From: Candidatus Bathyarchaeota archaeon B26-1
Lineage (GTDB): Archaea > Thermoproteota > Bathyarchaeia > Bathyarchaeales > B26-1
Length of the DNA: 17,564 nt
Assembly (NCBI GenBank): GCA_001593925.1
Contig: LUCD01000032.1
Span: forward strand, 1 to 17,564
Direction of reading: 5' to 3'
Shown here: piece by piece, positions 1-5,326 of the stretch
Layout of the letters: the number at the start of each line of letters is the position of its first letter
Numbering within the stretch: position 1 is the first letter of the stretch
Program-made: the position numbers and the translations under genes
The notes under the pieces: generated by a model
The model's input: only the letters and a program-made list of their open reading frames with translations
What the model was told of the DNA's origin: nothing
Databases searched by the model: none

Positions 1-693
1 GAGGTCAAGCCTCCCCCTCAACCACTCAACCGTTTCCGATAGAAGGTCGAGCCTTCCAACCATCGCGAGGAAGTCGGTCTCAGAACCCAACTCTACGAGT
101 ATCGGGTTGAACCCTTCAATGCTCTTCACCTCCTCGTCGAGGACTCGATAATCGACTTGGAGGCTCCTGAGAGCCTCCACCCGGTAAGGCTTTAGGCATC
201 CTCCGAGAGCCTCACTGAACCTTCTTTTCCATCCTTCCCGGCACTGCAAGATAGGGTCGTTCAGGTACTTCTCCCTTAAAGCCTTCTCGTCGGTTAGGCT
301 CCTCTCAACCTCGTAGTACGTTAGCCACCTTCTATAGTCGTCTACGGGCTCACCGTCCAATTTTAAGGGGATTCGGAGACACGGAATCACGGCTATCTCT
401 ACCCCCGTGGCCTCAACGGTCTCCTCGATCGCCCGGTAGAAGAGCCTTGGCAACTCCTCTCCAAGATGAGCCGCGGCGGCGAACACGGTTACGCCGTAAT
501 CCTCAACCGCCCTCCTCATAACCCTGACCGTGTTCTCCACCCTAGAGAACCTAGCGGCGTACTCGCGGTTCCTCTCTGGACCTTGATAGGACTCGCCTAT
601 AAAGGGGAGGTGACCCAGAATTACCCGTGGAACAGGGACGTTCCCCACCTCGACTATGGGGAACCTGCAGGCTGAGAGGTAGTCTCTAACCAT
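1..693 (-). CDS. Conserved archaeal protein of unknown function, 3' end cut off by window edge
   Basis: The minus-strand frame is open from an ATG at 693 to the window edge, giving 231 codons without a stop. The codon pattern and amino-acid mix are those of a real protein. The N-terminus reads VPRVILGHLPFIGESY, a beta strand ending in G-H followed by a loop. Two further hydrophobic strands follow, VTVFAAAAHLGEE and VEIAVIPCLR, with amphipathic helices between them. This alternation resembles a TIM-barrel start, but I recognise no catalytic signature. An in-frame TGA lies just upstream of the ATG, so the start is well bounded. It may be co-transcribed with the flavin-reductase-like gene 105 nt upstream. 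I do not know its function, and its C-terminus is outside the window. Confidence 0.75.
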   Translation of the reverse strand, partial: MVRDYLSACRFPIVEVGNVPVPRVILGHLPFIGESYQGPERNREYAARFSRVENTVRVMRRAVEDYGVTVFAAAAHLGEELPRLFYRAIEETVEATGVEIAVIPCLRIPLKLDGEPVDDYRRWLTYYEVERSLTDEKALREKYLNDPILQCREGWKRRFSEALGGCLKPYRVEALRSLQVDYRVLDEEVKSIEGFNPILVELGSETDFLAMVGRLDLLSETVEWLRGRLDL

Positions 694-798
694 TCTTCAC
701 GCCACAGGAGGATGAGGGAGAAGAGTGGTTGAAAAAGGTTTTCTCCGAGTTCTTTAACGTCTCGGAGGAGGCCGTTGGAGTGGAGTAGCCGGTTGAGG

Positions 799-1362
799 TT
801 ATCCTTCACGCCGCCTTGAGAACCCGTGCACGCCTATCTTCCGGTTTAGACTCCAGTACTCACCTTGGTTGTAGACGAGTGGGGATACTTTCTCGAAGTC
901 TATCCGCCCCTCCTCGTTCAGTACCTCCCGGTCGACGTGGACGAGGACGATCTCACCTATAAAGAGGTGGTGGACGCCTAATGGAATCTTCTCTCGTAGA
1001 ACACACTCGAGGTTCACTGGGCATTCCCGGATGAGCGGAGGTCTAACCTTCTCAGCTGGCTCAGGTGAAAGCCCGGCCTCAGAGAACTTGTCCACATCTT
1101 TACCCGAAACTGTTCCGCAGAGGTCCACCTCCCTCAGCATCCCCGTCGTAGGAATGTTCACGACGAACTCTCCGGAGCCCTCGATCAGCCGGTAAGAGTA
1201 TCTTTGAGGGCGGATACCCAACCCCAACATGGGAGGGTCTGAACAGAGAGTTCCAACCCACGCCAAAGTGATTATGTTAGGCCTTCCCTGGGGGTCCACA
1301 CATGTGACGAGGACAACGGGGCACGGGAACAGAGCAGGCCAAGGTTTCTTCTTCACCTTCAT
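799..1362 (-). CDS. Flavin reductase-like, FMN-binding split-barrel protein
   Basis: The protein of about 187 residues matches the flavin reductase-like (DIM6/NTAB, FMN-binding split barrel) family. It opens with PCPVVLVTCVDPQGRPNIIT, then LAWVGTLCSDPPMLGLGIRPQRYSY, then the strand GEFVVNIPT, and has a late FIGEIVLVHVD strand, in the family order. Such proteins bind FMN and reduce flavin or act as flavin-dependent reductases; the substrate cannot be told here. An in-frame ATG exists at 1473, but it would overlap the preceding gene. I chose the ATG at 1362 because a TATA element lies 25 nt upstream (leaderless mRNA) and homologues normally begin just before the PxPVVLV strand. The next gene upstream on the same strand is the DJ-1-like protein. 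Confidence 0.88.
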   Translation of the reverse strand: MKVKKKPWPALFPCPVVLVTCVDPQGRPNIITLAWVGTLCSDPPMLGLGIRPQRYSYRLIEGSGEFVVNIPTTGMLREVDLCGTVSGKDVDKFSEAGLSPEPAEKVRPPLIRECPVNLECVLREKIPLGVHHLFIGEIVLVHVDREVLNEEGRIDFEKVSPLVYNQGEYWSLNRKIGVHGFSRRREG

Positions 1363-1380
1363 GAAGAATGCGTCCTTTAA

Positions 1381-1392
1381 GGTTTTATTTAA
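1381..1392 (-). promoter_or_regulatory. TATA box of the flavin reductase-like gene
   Basis: The minus strand reads TTAAATAAAACC, centred about 25 nt before the ATG at 1362. This is the spacing expected for an archaeal box A driving a leaderless transcript, and it supports the inner start. Confidence 0.5.
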
Positions 1393-1450
1393 CTGTTGCG
1401 AGCCTCTGAACCGCGTATTGGGAACCGGCCAATGGGTTCCGTTAGTTTCT

Positions 1451-1933
1451 TCAGGAGCCTTGGAGGTGCTCAAGGAGTAGACGGCCGAACTTCTTCGAGG
1501 TCCAGCCGGGAGTTGTGGCTGGAGGCCTAGCGGCTATGACGTTTCCATTGATCTCGACCTCCGGCCCCCAAGAGAAGTTCGTTCCGAAGAGGCCTGCGTT
1601 GTGGAGGGCGTGCCTCGCCCTCCCGATGGCTGAGACCAGCTTGCCGAGCTCATTGAACCTCTTGAAGAGGCTTATGAGAGAAGGGTTATTGCTTAGGTAT
1701 TTTAACGCTCCGGGGCCTCCCACCGCGACTATACCGTCGTACTCTGAGGGGTCGATCTCTTCCAAGGTGACCTTCGACTCCACTTCGGCTCTCAGCATCC
1801 CGCGGCACATGCCAACGACGGTGCTGGCCACAACCACCTCGATCCCCGCCTCCTCCAGTATGGCCTTGGGGTGGAGAAGCTCATGATCGTTGAAGCCTTC
1901 AGGGGCGACGACGAATACCACCCTCTTCGACAA
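1451..1933 (-). CDS. DJ-1/PfpI family protein lacking the nucleophile cysteine
   Basis: About 160 residues with the DJ-1/PfpI (class I glutamine amidotransferase-like) fold: the VVFVVAPEGFNDHELLHPK start, EVVVAST, YDGIVAVGGPGALKYL, and the elbow strand KLVSAIGRARHALHNAGL. Family members include proteases, glyoxalases, deglycases and chaperones. At the nucleophile elbow the family has AIC followed by His or a small residue. Here the codon at 1624-1622 is GGG, so Gly104 stands where the catalytic Cys should be, and Arg follows. It may therefore be a non-catalytic or degenerate member. I chose the TTG at 1933 because GGAGG lies 8 nt upstream; a TTG at 1954 adds 7 residues but lacks an SD. The gene precedes the flavin reductase-like gene on the same strand with an 88-nt gap. 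Confidence 0.85.
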   Translation of the reverse strand: MSKRVVFVVAPEGFNDHELLHPKAILEEAGIEVVVASTVVGMCRGMLRAEVESKVTLEEIDPSEYDGIVAVGGPGALKYLSNNPSLISLFKRFNELGKLVSAIGRARHALHNAGLFGTNFSWGPEVEINGNVIAARPPATTPGWTSKKFGRLLLEHLQGS

Positions 1934-1980
1934 GGCTTTTTCCTCCGTTCTCAACCTTACATAATTGAGCCTCTTAACTA

Positions 1981-1990
1981 CTATTTAAGT
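1981..1990 (-). promoter_or_regulatory. TATA box of the DJ-1-like gene
   Basis: ACTTAAATAG on the minus strand predicts a transcript start near 1960. That leaves a short leader containing the GGAGG that precedes the TTG at 1933. Confidence 0.45.
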
Positions 1991-2028
1991 CTAGAACGGT
2001 TAAGCCGGTCTGAACGGTGAAGGAAGAT

Positions 2029-2211
2029 TTATGGTATGTATCCTAGAGCTCTCAGCCGCCTCTCCATGTCCTTCGACTCTAGGTCCGGTAGAACCTTCCT
2101 GATCAGGAAGATTATATATTCGGTTGCACTGCGGTATCCGGACCCCTCCAAGGTCTTAACAAGCCTCTCGTAGAGGGGTTTCGGTATCGGTATATTGACG
2201 TACTCGACCAT
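2029..2211 (-). CDS. Small ribbon-helix-helix (CopG-like) DNA-binding protein
   Basis: Sixty residues. An N-terminal strand EYVNIPIPKPLYERL is followed by a helix, the turn GSGYRSATEYI, and the helix IFLIRKVLPDLE. This is the strand-helix-helix pattern of RHH/CopG regulators. The C-terminal MERRLRALGYIP is a tail I associate with archaeal members of this type. I took the ATG at 2211 because GAGG lies 9 nt upstream; a TTG at 2226 is in frame but has no SD. The gene is divergent from the CysD-like gene, and a perfect inverted repeat lies between the two promoters. Autoregulation and control of the neighbour are therefore plausible, though this is inferred from position alone. Confidence 0.78.
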   Translation of the reverse strand: MVEYVNIPIPKPLYERLVKTLEGSGYRSATEYIIFLIRKVLPDLESKDMERRLRALGYIP

Positions 2212-2263
2212 AGGGGTGTTCCTCAAAGTCTTCTACGCTGATCCTCCTCAAAAGGTTAACTCC

Positions 2264-2271
2264 TATTTAAG
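2264..2271 (-). promoter_or_regulatory. TATA box of the RHH gene
   Basis: CTTAAATA on the minus strand, directly beside the inverted repeat at 2275-2290. It implies a leader of roughly 30 nt before the ATG at 2211. Confidence 0.5.
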
Positions 2272-2274
2272 CAT

Positions 2275-2290
2275 CGTTGAAACATCAACG
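2275..2290. promoter_or_regulatory. Perfect 6-bp inverted repeat, candidate operator
   Basis: CGTTGA-AACA-TCAACG is a perfect dyad with a 4-nt spacer. It sits between the minus-strand TATA (2264-2271) and the plus-strand TATA (2309-2320) of two divergent genes, one of which encodes a DNA-binding RHH protein. The symmetry is seen directly; the operator role is inferred. Confidence 0.45.
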
Positions 2291-2308
2291 AGAAATCATT
2301 TACACAAA

Positions 2309-2320
2309 ATTTATATATAA
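2309..2320 (+). promoter_or_regulatory. TATA box of the CysD-like gene
   Basis: An AT-rich run containing TTATATATAA, which predicts transcription starting near 2340 and a leader of about 30 nt to the ATG at 2374. Confidence 0.55.
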
Positions 2321-2322
2321 CT

Positions 2323-2334
2323 TATGCGAGCATA
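2323..2334. repeat. Short palindrome downstream of the CysD-like TATA box
   Basis: TATGC-GA-GCATA is a perfect 5-bp inverted repeat just downstream of the plus-strand TATA element. It may be a second protein-binding site, but arms this short can arise by chance. Confidence 0.25.
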
Positions 2335-2373
2335 GGATAGGCTGTTCGGATCGTTGCTTAAGAAGGGTCTGTA

Positions 2374-3177
2374 ATGGAGGATCACCTCTCGAATCTTGAA
2401 AGGAGAAGCATCACGATAATAAGGGAGGCGAAAGCCCAATTCAAAAAGATCGCATGCCTCTGGAGCATGGGCAAAGACTCAACCACGGCTCTATGGCTCT
2501 GCAAGAAAGCCTTCTTCGGCAAGGTTCCCTTCCCGGTCATCCACATAGACACAAGCTACCAGTTTCCGGAGATGTACGAGTTCAGGGAGAGAATAGCGAA
2601 GGAATGGAACCTAGACCTGATCATAGCTCAGAACAAAGAGGCGCTCCGTAAAGGGATGTCCCCGGAGAAGGGTAAGCTCGCCTGTTGCACCCAGCTGAAG
2701 ACGGAGGCCTTAAAGGAGATAATCAGGAAGGAGGGGTTCGACGCGTTGATCCTCGCCATAAGGAGGGACGAACACGGAATCAGAGCGAAAGAACGGTACT
2801 TCTCACCTCGGGACGAGGAGTTCCGTTGGCGTTACACAGACCAGCCGGCGGAGATGTGGGACCTTTACGTTAAGCCCTCAGAAGACTTCTCTCACATGAG
2901 GGTGCACCCGATGCTCCACTGGACCGAACTCGACGTTTGGTTGTATGTGAAACGCGAAAAGATTCCGGTGAACCCCCTCTACTTCGCAAGGAACGGGATG
3001 CGGTACCGTAGCCTCGGATGCGTTCCCTGCACGGTTCCGGTTCCCTCGAACGCGAGCACAATAGACGAGATAATAGAGGAGATAACGACGACGAAGATTC
3101 CTGAGAGGGCTGGCAGGGCTCAAGACAAGGAGAGGGCCTACATGATGCAGAAGCTACGCAGCTTAGGCTACATGTAA
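2374..3177 (+). CDS. CysD-like PP-loop protein (ATP sulfurylase subunit 2 / PAPS reductase superfamily) with Fe-S-type cysteines
   Basis: The 267 residues follow CysD, the adenylyltransferase subunit of heterodimeric ATP sulfurylase, along most of their length. The PP-loop is WSMGKDS (residues 30-36), then HIDTSYQFPEMYEFR, then AIRRDEHGIRAKERYFSPRD. The C-terminal region runs from YRSLGC through SNASTIDEIIEEI and AGRAQDKE to the final LGYM. Unlike E. coli CysD as I recall it, the protein has Cys104-Cys105 and Cys216-Val-Pro-Cys219. This CC...CxxC arrangement is the one that binds the 4Fe-4S cluster in assimilatory APS reductases. No CysN GTPase or other sulfate-assimilation gene lies nearby. 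It could be an adenylyltransferase, an APS/PAPS reductase or another AMP-forming sulfur-transfer enzyme. The ATG at 2374 follows GAAGGG at a usable distance. Confidence 0.85.
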   Translation: MEDHLSNLERRSITIIREAKAQFKKIACLWSMGKDSTTALWLCKKAFFGKVPFPVIHIDTSYQFPEMYEFRERIAKEWNLDLIIAQNKEALRKGMSPEKGKLACCTQLKTEALKEIIRKEGFDALILAIRRDEHGIRAKERYFSPRDEEFRWRYTDQPAEMWDLYVKPSEDFSHMRVHPMLHWTELDVWLYVKREKIPVNPLYFARNGMRYRSLGCVPCTVPVPSNASTIDEIIEEITTTKIPERAGRAQDKERAYMMQKLRSLGYM

Positions 3178-3308
3178 AACACGGATGGAAACGGGGTAAA
3201 CGCTCACACCTGATGAGGCTGAATTTTTGCTAAGAGGTCGTCGGCATCGGAGTCACGCAGAGATTTACTAGGCAATATTGTAACTTTTCTTAGTAGGTTC
3301 TAAGGTTT

Positions 3309-3830
3309 TCAACTTGCTTTTTGGGCTTCGCGGGTGAGTTCGCCCTCAACCGCGACTATTCTAGGTCTTATGAACCTGCCGCACTTGGAGCACCTTCTCC
3401 TCGAGAGGCTTTTGACTCTGGGGTAACCCATCGACTCGAGGCTGGTCCTCGCGATCGACTCGTTCCACCTGTTCTTACAGGATGTGCACATCAGGGTTAT
3501 GGTTACCTCCTCGATGAGGGGCATGATCCTCATTGCGCTTATGGTTAGCCCTCCGCCCAGAAAGGTTAGGGCTAAGCCCGCGATTAGGTAGTGTACGAGC
3601 CTCAGCCCAACCCCTAGAGAGATAGGCTGGTCGTCCCGCGGCTCCGTCAAGACCGAGATTATGTCGCTCTTCCATGTCCCGCCGGTCCAAGTTCCAGTAA
3701 AGTCTAGGTACGCCAAGATCAGCGACCCGGAGAGGGATAGAAGCCCCAGTACGAGGATGAAGAGGCCGGTTCGGTATCGGCCAGTCTTCTCCACAACCAT
3801 CTTCCTAAAAGTCCCAGACAAGTTCACCAC
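3309..3830 (-). CDS. Membrane protein with C-terminal zinc ribbon
   Basis: About 173 residues. There are two hydrophobic segments, roughly residues 22-42 (LFILVLGLLSLSGSLILAYL) and 80-104 (LVHYLIAGLALTFLGGGLTI). A cytoplasmic-type tail follows with CTSC and, about 30 residues later, CSKCG, a rubredoxin-like or zinc-ribbon metal site. I recognise no family and cannot assign a function. The GTG at 3830 lies about 28 nt after a TATA element, fitting a leaderless transcript; an ATG at 3800 is the alternative. It is the last of three same-strand genes, all of them small membrane or sensory proteins. It ends 131 nt from the end of the convergent CysD-like gene. Confidence 0.75.
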   Translation of the reverse strand: MVNLSGTFRKMVVEKTGRYRTGLFILVLGLLSLSGSLILAYLDFTGTWTGGTWKSDIISVLTEPRDDQPISLGVGLRLVHYLIAGLALTFLGGGLTISAMRIMPLIEEVTITLMCTSCKNRWNESIARTSLESMGYPRVKSLSRRRCSKCGRFIRPRIVAVEGELTREAQKAS

Positions 3831-3853
3831 TTTCTTGACCTAAACTGATTAAC

Positions 3854-3863
3854 TATTATAACA
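3854..3863 (-). promoter_or_regulatory. TATA box of the membrane/zinc-ribbon gene
   Basis: GTTATAATAG on the minus strand, about 28 nt before the GTG at 3830. A second AT-rich run at 3867-3880 could serve instead. The 182-nt spacer 3831-4012 is AT-rich and I see no gene in it. Confidence 0.4.
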
Positions 3864-4012
3864 TTGAATTTATTTAATTTACGCTATTATTTCACTTGAA
3901 ATTTTTGTTTTATGAATTCGTCTCCTTACGGCTTTCCCTAATATGTTACTTCATATGATTTGAGAGTGAAAGGGTAAGAGCGCGGTTTTGTTCTGAGGAA
4001 GATGGAACTACA

Positions 4013-4492
4013 CTACATCTTCCAGTCGAGGAGCCTCTTTTCACCCTTGATCTTCTTGATCTCAGTTATGTCCTGCGTAACTTCTAAGGTTCCTAAGTAC
4101 TCTCCGTCTCTATTCCTAACGGCGAAGTACCTGATGTAAATCAGCCGGTCTTTCATGTTGATCCAAAACTCCGCCGAGTCTTTCTCGCCCCTCCTAAAGG
4201 CCTCGAGGATCATGTTAACTATGTGGATGCTCTTCTTCGGGTGGCACAGCTGCACCTTCCTCCCGAGGACGGCCTTCGTCCTGACAAAGATTCTCTTTCC
4301 AGCCTTATTGAAGTATTTTACGCGGTCTTCCCTGTCGACGAATGTTATATCGACCGGGAGGGTCTCTAGGATCGCGTCGATCTCCCCCTTAGAGAGGGAA
4401 CCCGTCTCAAACTGTAAAGTCTCTTCGGCCGAGTTTCCCTCCCCAACGCTCTCTTCAACCCGACTCTTATCTTGGGACACCATAACCACCAT
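4013..4492 (-). CDS. Stand-alone PAS domain protein of the DUF438 C-terminal type
   Basis: About 159 residues. After an acidic, poorly conserved N-terminus (about 35 residues) comes a single PAS domain: AILETLPVDITFVDREDRVKYFNK, then KAVLGRKVQLCHPKKSIHIV, then SAEFWINMKDRLIYIRYFAVRNRDGEYLGTLE and VTQDITEIKKIKGEKRLLDW. This is the PAS domain found at the C-terminus of DUF438 proteins, where it follows hemerythrin-like and DUF438 modules. Those modules are absent here. The conserved QxCHP segment is retained and may contact a cofactor. No output domain is present, so it would have to act on a partner. ATG codons at 4492 and 4483 are both possible starts. Confidence 0.85.
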   Translation of the reverse strand: MVVMVSQDKSRVEESVGEGNSAEETLQFETGSLSKGEIDAILETLPVDITFVDREDRVKYFNKAGKRIFVRTKAVLGRKVQLCHPKKSIHIVNMILEAFRRGEKDSAEFWINMKDRLIYIRYFAVRNRDGEYLGTLEVTQDITEIKKIKGEKRLLDWKM

Positions 4493-4522
4493 CAGACTTG
4501 CACTCGATTATCTAACGAAGAG

Positions 4523-4534
4523 TACTTATACCTT
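4523..4534. promoter_or_regulatory. TATA element shared by divergent directions
   Basis: The sequence reads AAGGTATAAGTACT on the minus strand, serving the PAS gene, and CTTATACC on the plus strand. The plus reading would start transcription about 13 nt before the small reading frame at 4567. Confidence 0.35.
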
Positions 4535-4566
4535 TCTTCGAACTGAACGCTTGGTGGAGGTACCGT

Positions 4567-4710
4567 TTGGCTGAAGCCCGGCAAAAACACATCGACGTGA
4601 AGAAGGCTTACATATTGCTGAAAGTTTCCGATTCACAGCCGAGAACGGGAAGCATACAGCGCCTTTTCATCCCGTCGCCTTCACGACCACAGTGTCTGAA
4701 ACGTAATTGA
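4567..4710 (+). CDS. Small reading frame, possibly the truncated start of an Lrp/AsnC-type ligand-binding protein
   Basis: A TTG at 4567 is preceded by GGAGGT at a spacing of 5 nt and by a TATA-like element at 4523-4534. The first 24 residues (LAEARQKHIDVKKAYILLKVSD) look like protein; KKAYILLKV resembles the first strand of Lrp/AsnC effector domains (typically KAYVLIKV). After about residue 26 the composition turns Pro/Ser/Arg-rich, and the frame runs antisense into the end of the RDD gene, stopping after 47 codons. It may be a gene remnant cut off when the RDD gene was placed here, a real small protein, or chance. The family suggestion rests on very few residues. Confidence 0.3.
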   Translation: MAEARQKHIDVKKAYILLKVSDSQPRTGSIQRLFIPSPSRPQCLKRN

Positions 4711-5191
4711 ATAGCCTCTGCTTCCTGTCTGAATATAAAATCCAACCGAGGACACAGTCTATGGGGAGTAGGAACGCCTTCCCCAAACTCTCTATAGCGG
4801 CATGCGGCAGGTCTACGTCTCCCCCGTTGACTCTCGTCACCTTTATCTTCAAAACCATCTTCCCGATCGATTGGCCGTAGAGTCCCTCCATGAATGTCCA
4901 GTAGAGAAAGTAAACGAAGCTGCTCGGCCCTAGATCGATGAAGGACGCCCACCTCATGGAGTGAGGCATCAAGCTCCAAGGCCAGAAGGTCCAGGCTAGA
5001 AGCCACTTTAATACCGCGTATATCGGCGCCATGAGGATTCCTAGGACTATGATGTCTATCAGCCAAGCGGCGAACCTCTCACCCCAGCTGGCTAGGGCGG
5101 GTCCAACTACACGTTTCACAGGAGAACCGCAGTTTGGGCAGTAGACCGCTTCTTCAGGTAGCATGGTTCCGCAGTTGCTACAGTACGGCGT
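4667..5191 (-). CDS. RDD family membrane protein with N-terminal zinc ribbon, apparent ACG start
   Basis: From the codon at 5191 the protein starts (M)PYCSNCGTMLPEEAVYCPNCG, a complete CxxC...CxxC zinc ribbon. An RDD domain follows: SWGERFAAWLIDIIVLGILMAPIY (first membrane helix), FVYFLYWTFMEGLYGQSIGKMVLKIKV, and a last hydrophobic stretch near FLLPIDCVLGWILY. RDD proteins are small polytopic membrane proteins, some implicated in ion transport; the substrate is unknown. The first ATG (5164) would cut the zinc ribbon in half and lies 34 nt from the only SD. AAGGAGGT (5199-5206) is instead 7 nt from an ACG at 5191, exactly where homologues of this layout begin with Met. An in-frame TAG immediately precedes the ACG, so the frame cannot extend further. 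Either ACG initiates, or a T-to-C change or sequence error has altered ATG. Confidence 0.85.
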   Translation of the reverse strand, partial: TPYCSNCGTMLPEEAVYCPNCGSPVKRVVGPALASWGERFAAWLIDIIVLGILMAPIYAVLKWLLAWTFWPWSLMPHSMRWASFIDLGPSSFVYFLYWTFMEGLYGQSIGKMVLKIKVTRVNGGDVDLPHAAIESLGKAFLLPIDCVLGWILYSDRKQRLFNYVSDTVVVKATG

Positions 5192-5198
5192 CTAGGTT

Positions 5199-5206
5199 AC
5201 CTCCTT
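5199..5206 (-). promoter_or_regulatory. Strong Shine-Dalgarno that decides the RDD gene start
   Basis: AAGGAGGT on the minus strand with a 7-nt spacer to the ACG at 5191. It is the best SD in the window and is too far (34 nt) from the first ATG at 5164. Confidence 0.65.
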
Positions 5207-5235
5207 TGAACCGTCCACCAATACTTTGACCGGGA

Positions 5236-5246
5236 GTATTTATAAG
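5236..5246 (-). promoter_or_regulatory. TATA box of the RDD gene
   Basis: CTTATAAATAC on the minus strand predicts transcription from about 5215, upstream of the SD at 5199-5206. The SD would therefore be in the mRNA. The same AT-rich run could also serve the divergent oxidoreductase gene. Confidence 0.5.
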
Positions 5247-5326
5247 ATTCTCTCACCTAAAGGGCTTGCTGTGAACGAAAGATTAAAGTTTCAAGTTTAG
5301 TTAGAAGTGGCTTGGAGGATTCTAGG

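Noticed and set aside
690..788. Plus-strand open stretch reading EDEGEEWLKKVFSEFFNVSEEAVGVE and then a stop
   Set aside because: It looks protein-like but has no start codon or SD, and is bounded upstream by an in-frame TAA. At about 32 codons between two minus-strand genes it may be a relic or chance.
3178..3308. Possible C/D box RNA (TGATGA near 3213 followed by CTGA)
   Set aside because: The C-like and D-like boxes are only a few bases apart, and no second D box occurs 50-60 nt downstream. I see nothing else in this convergent spacer.
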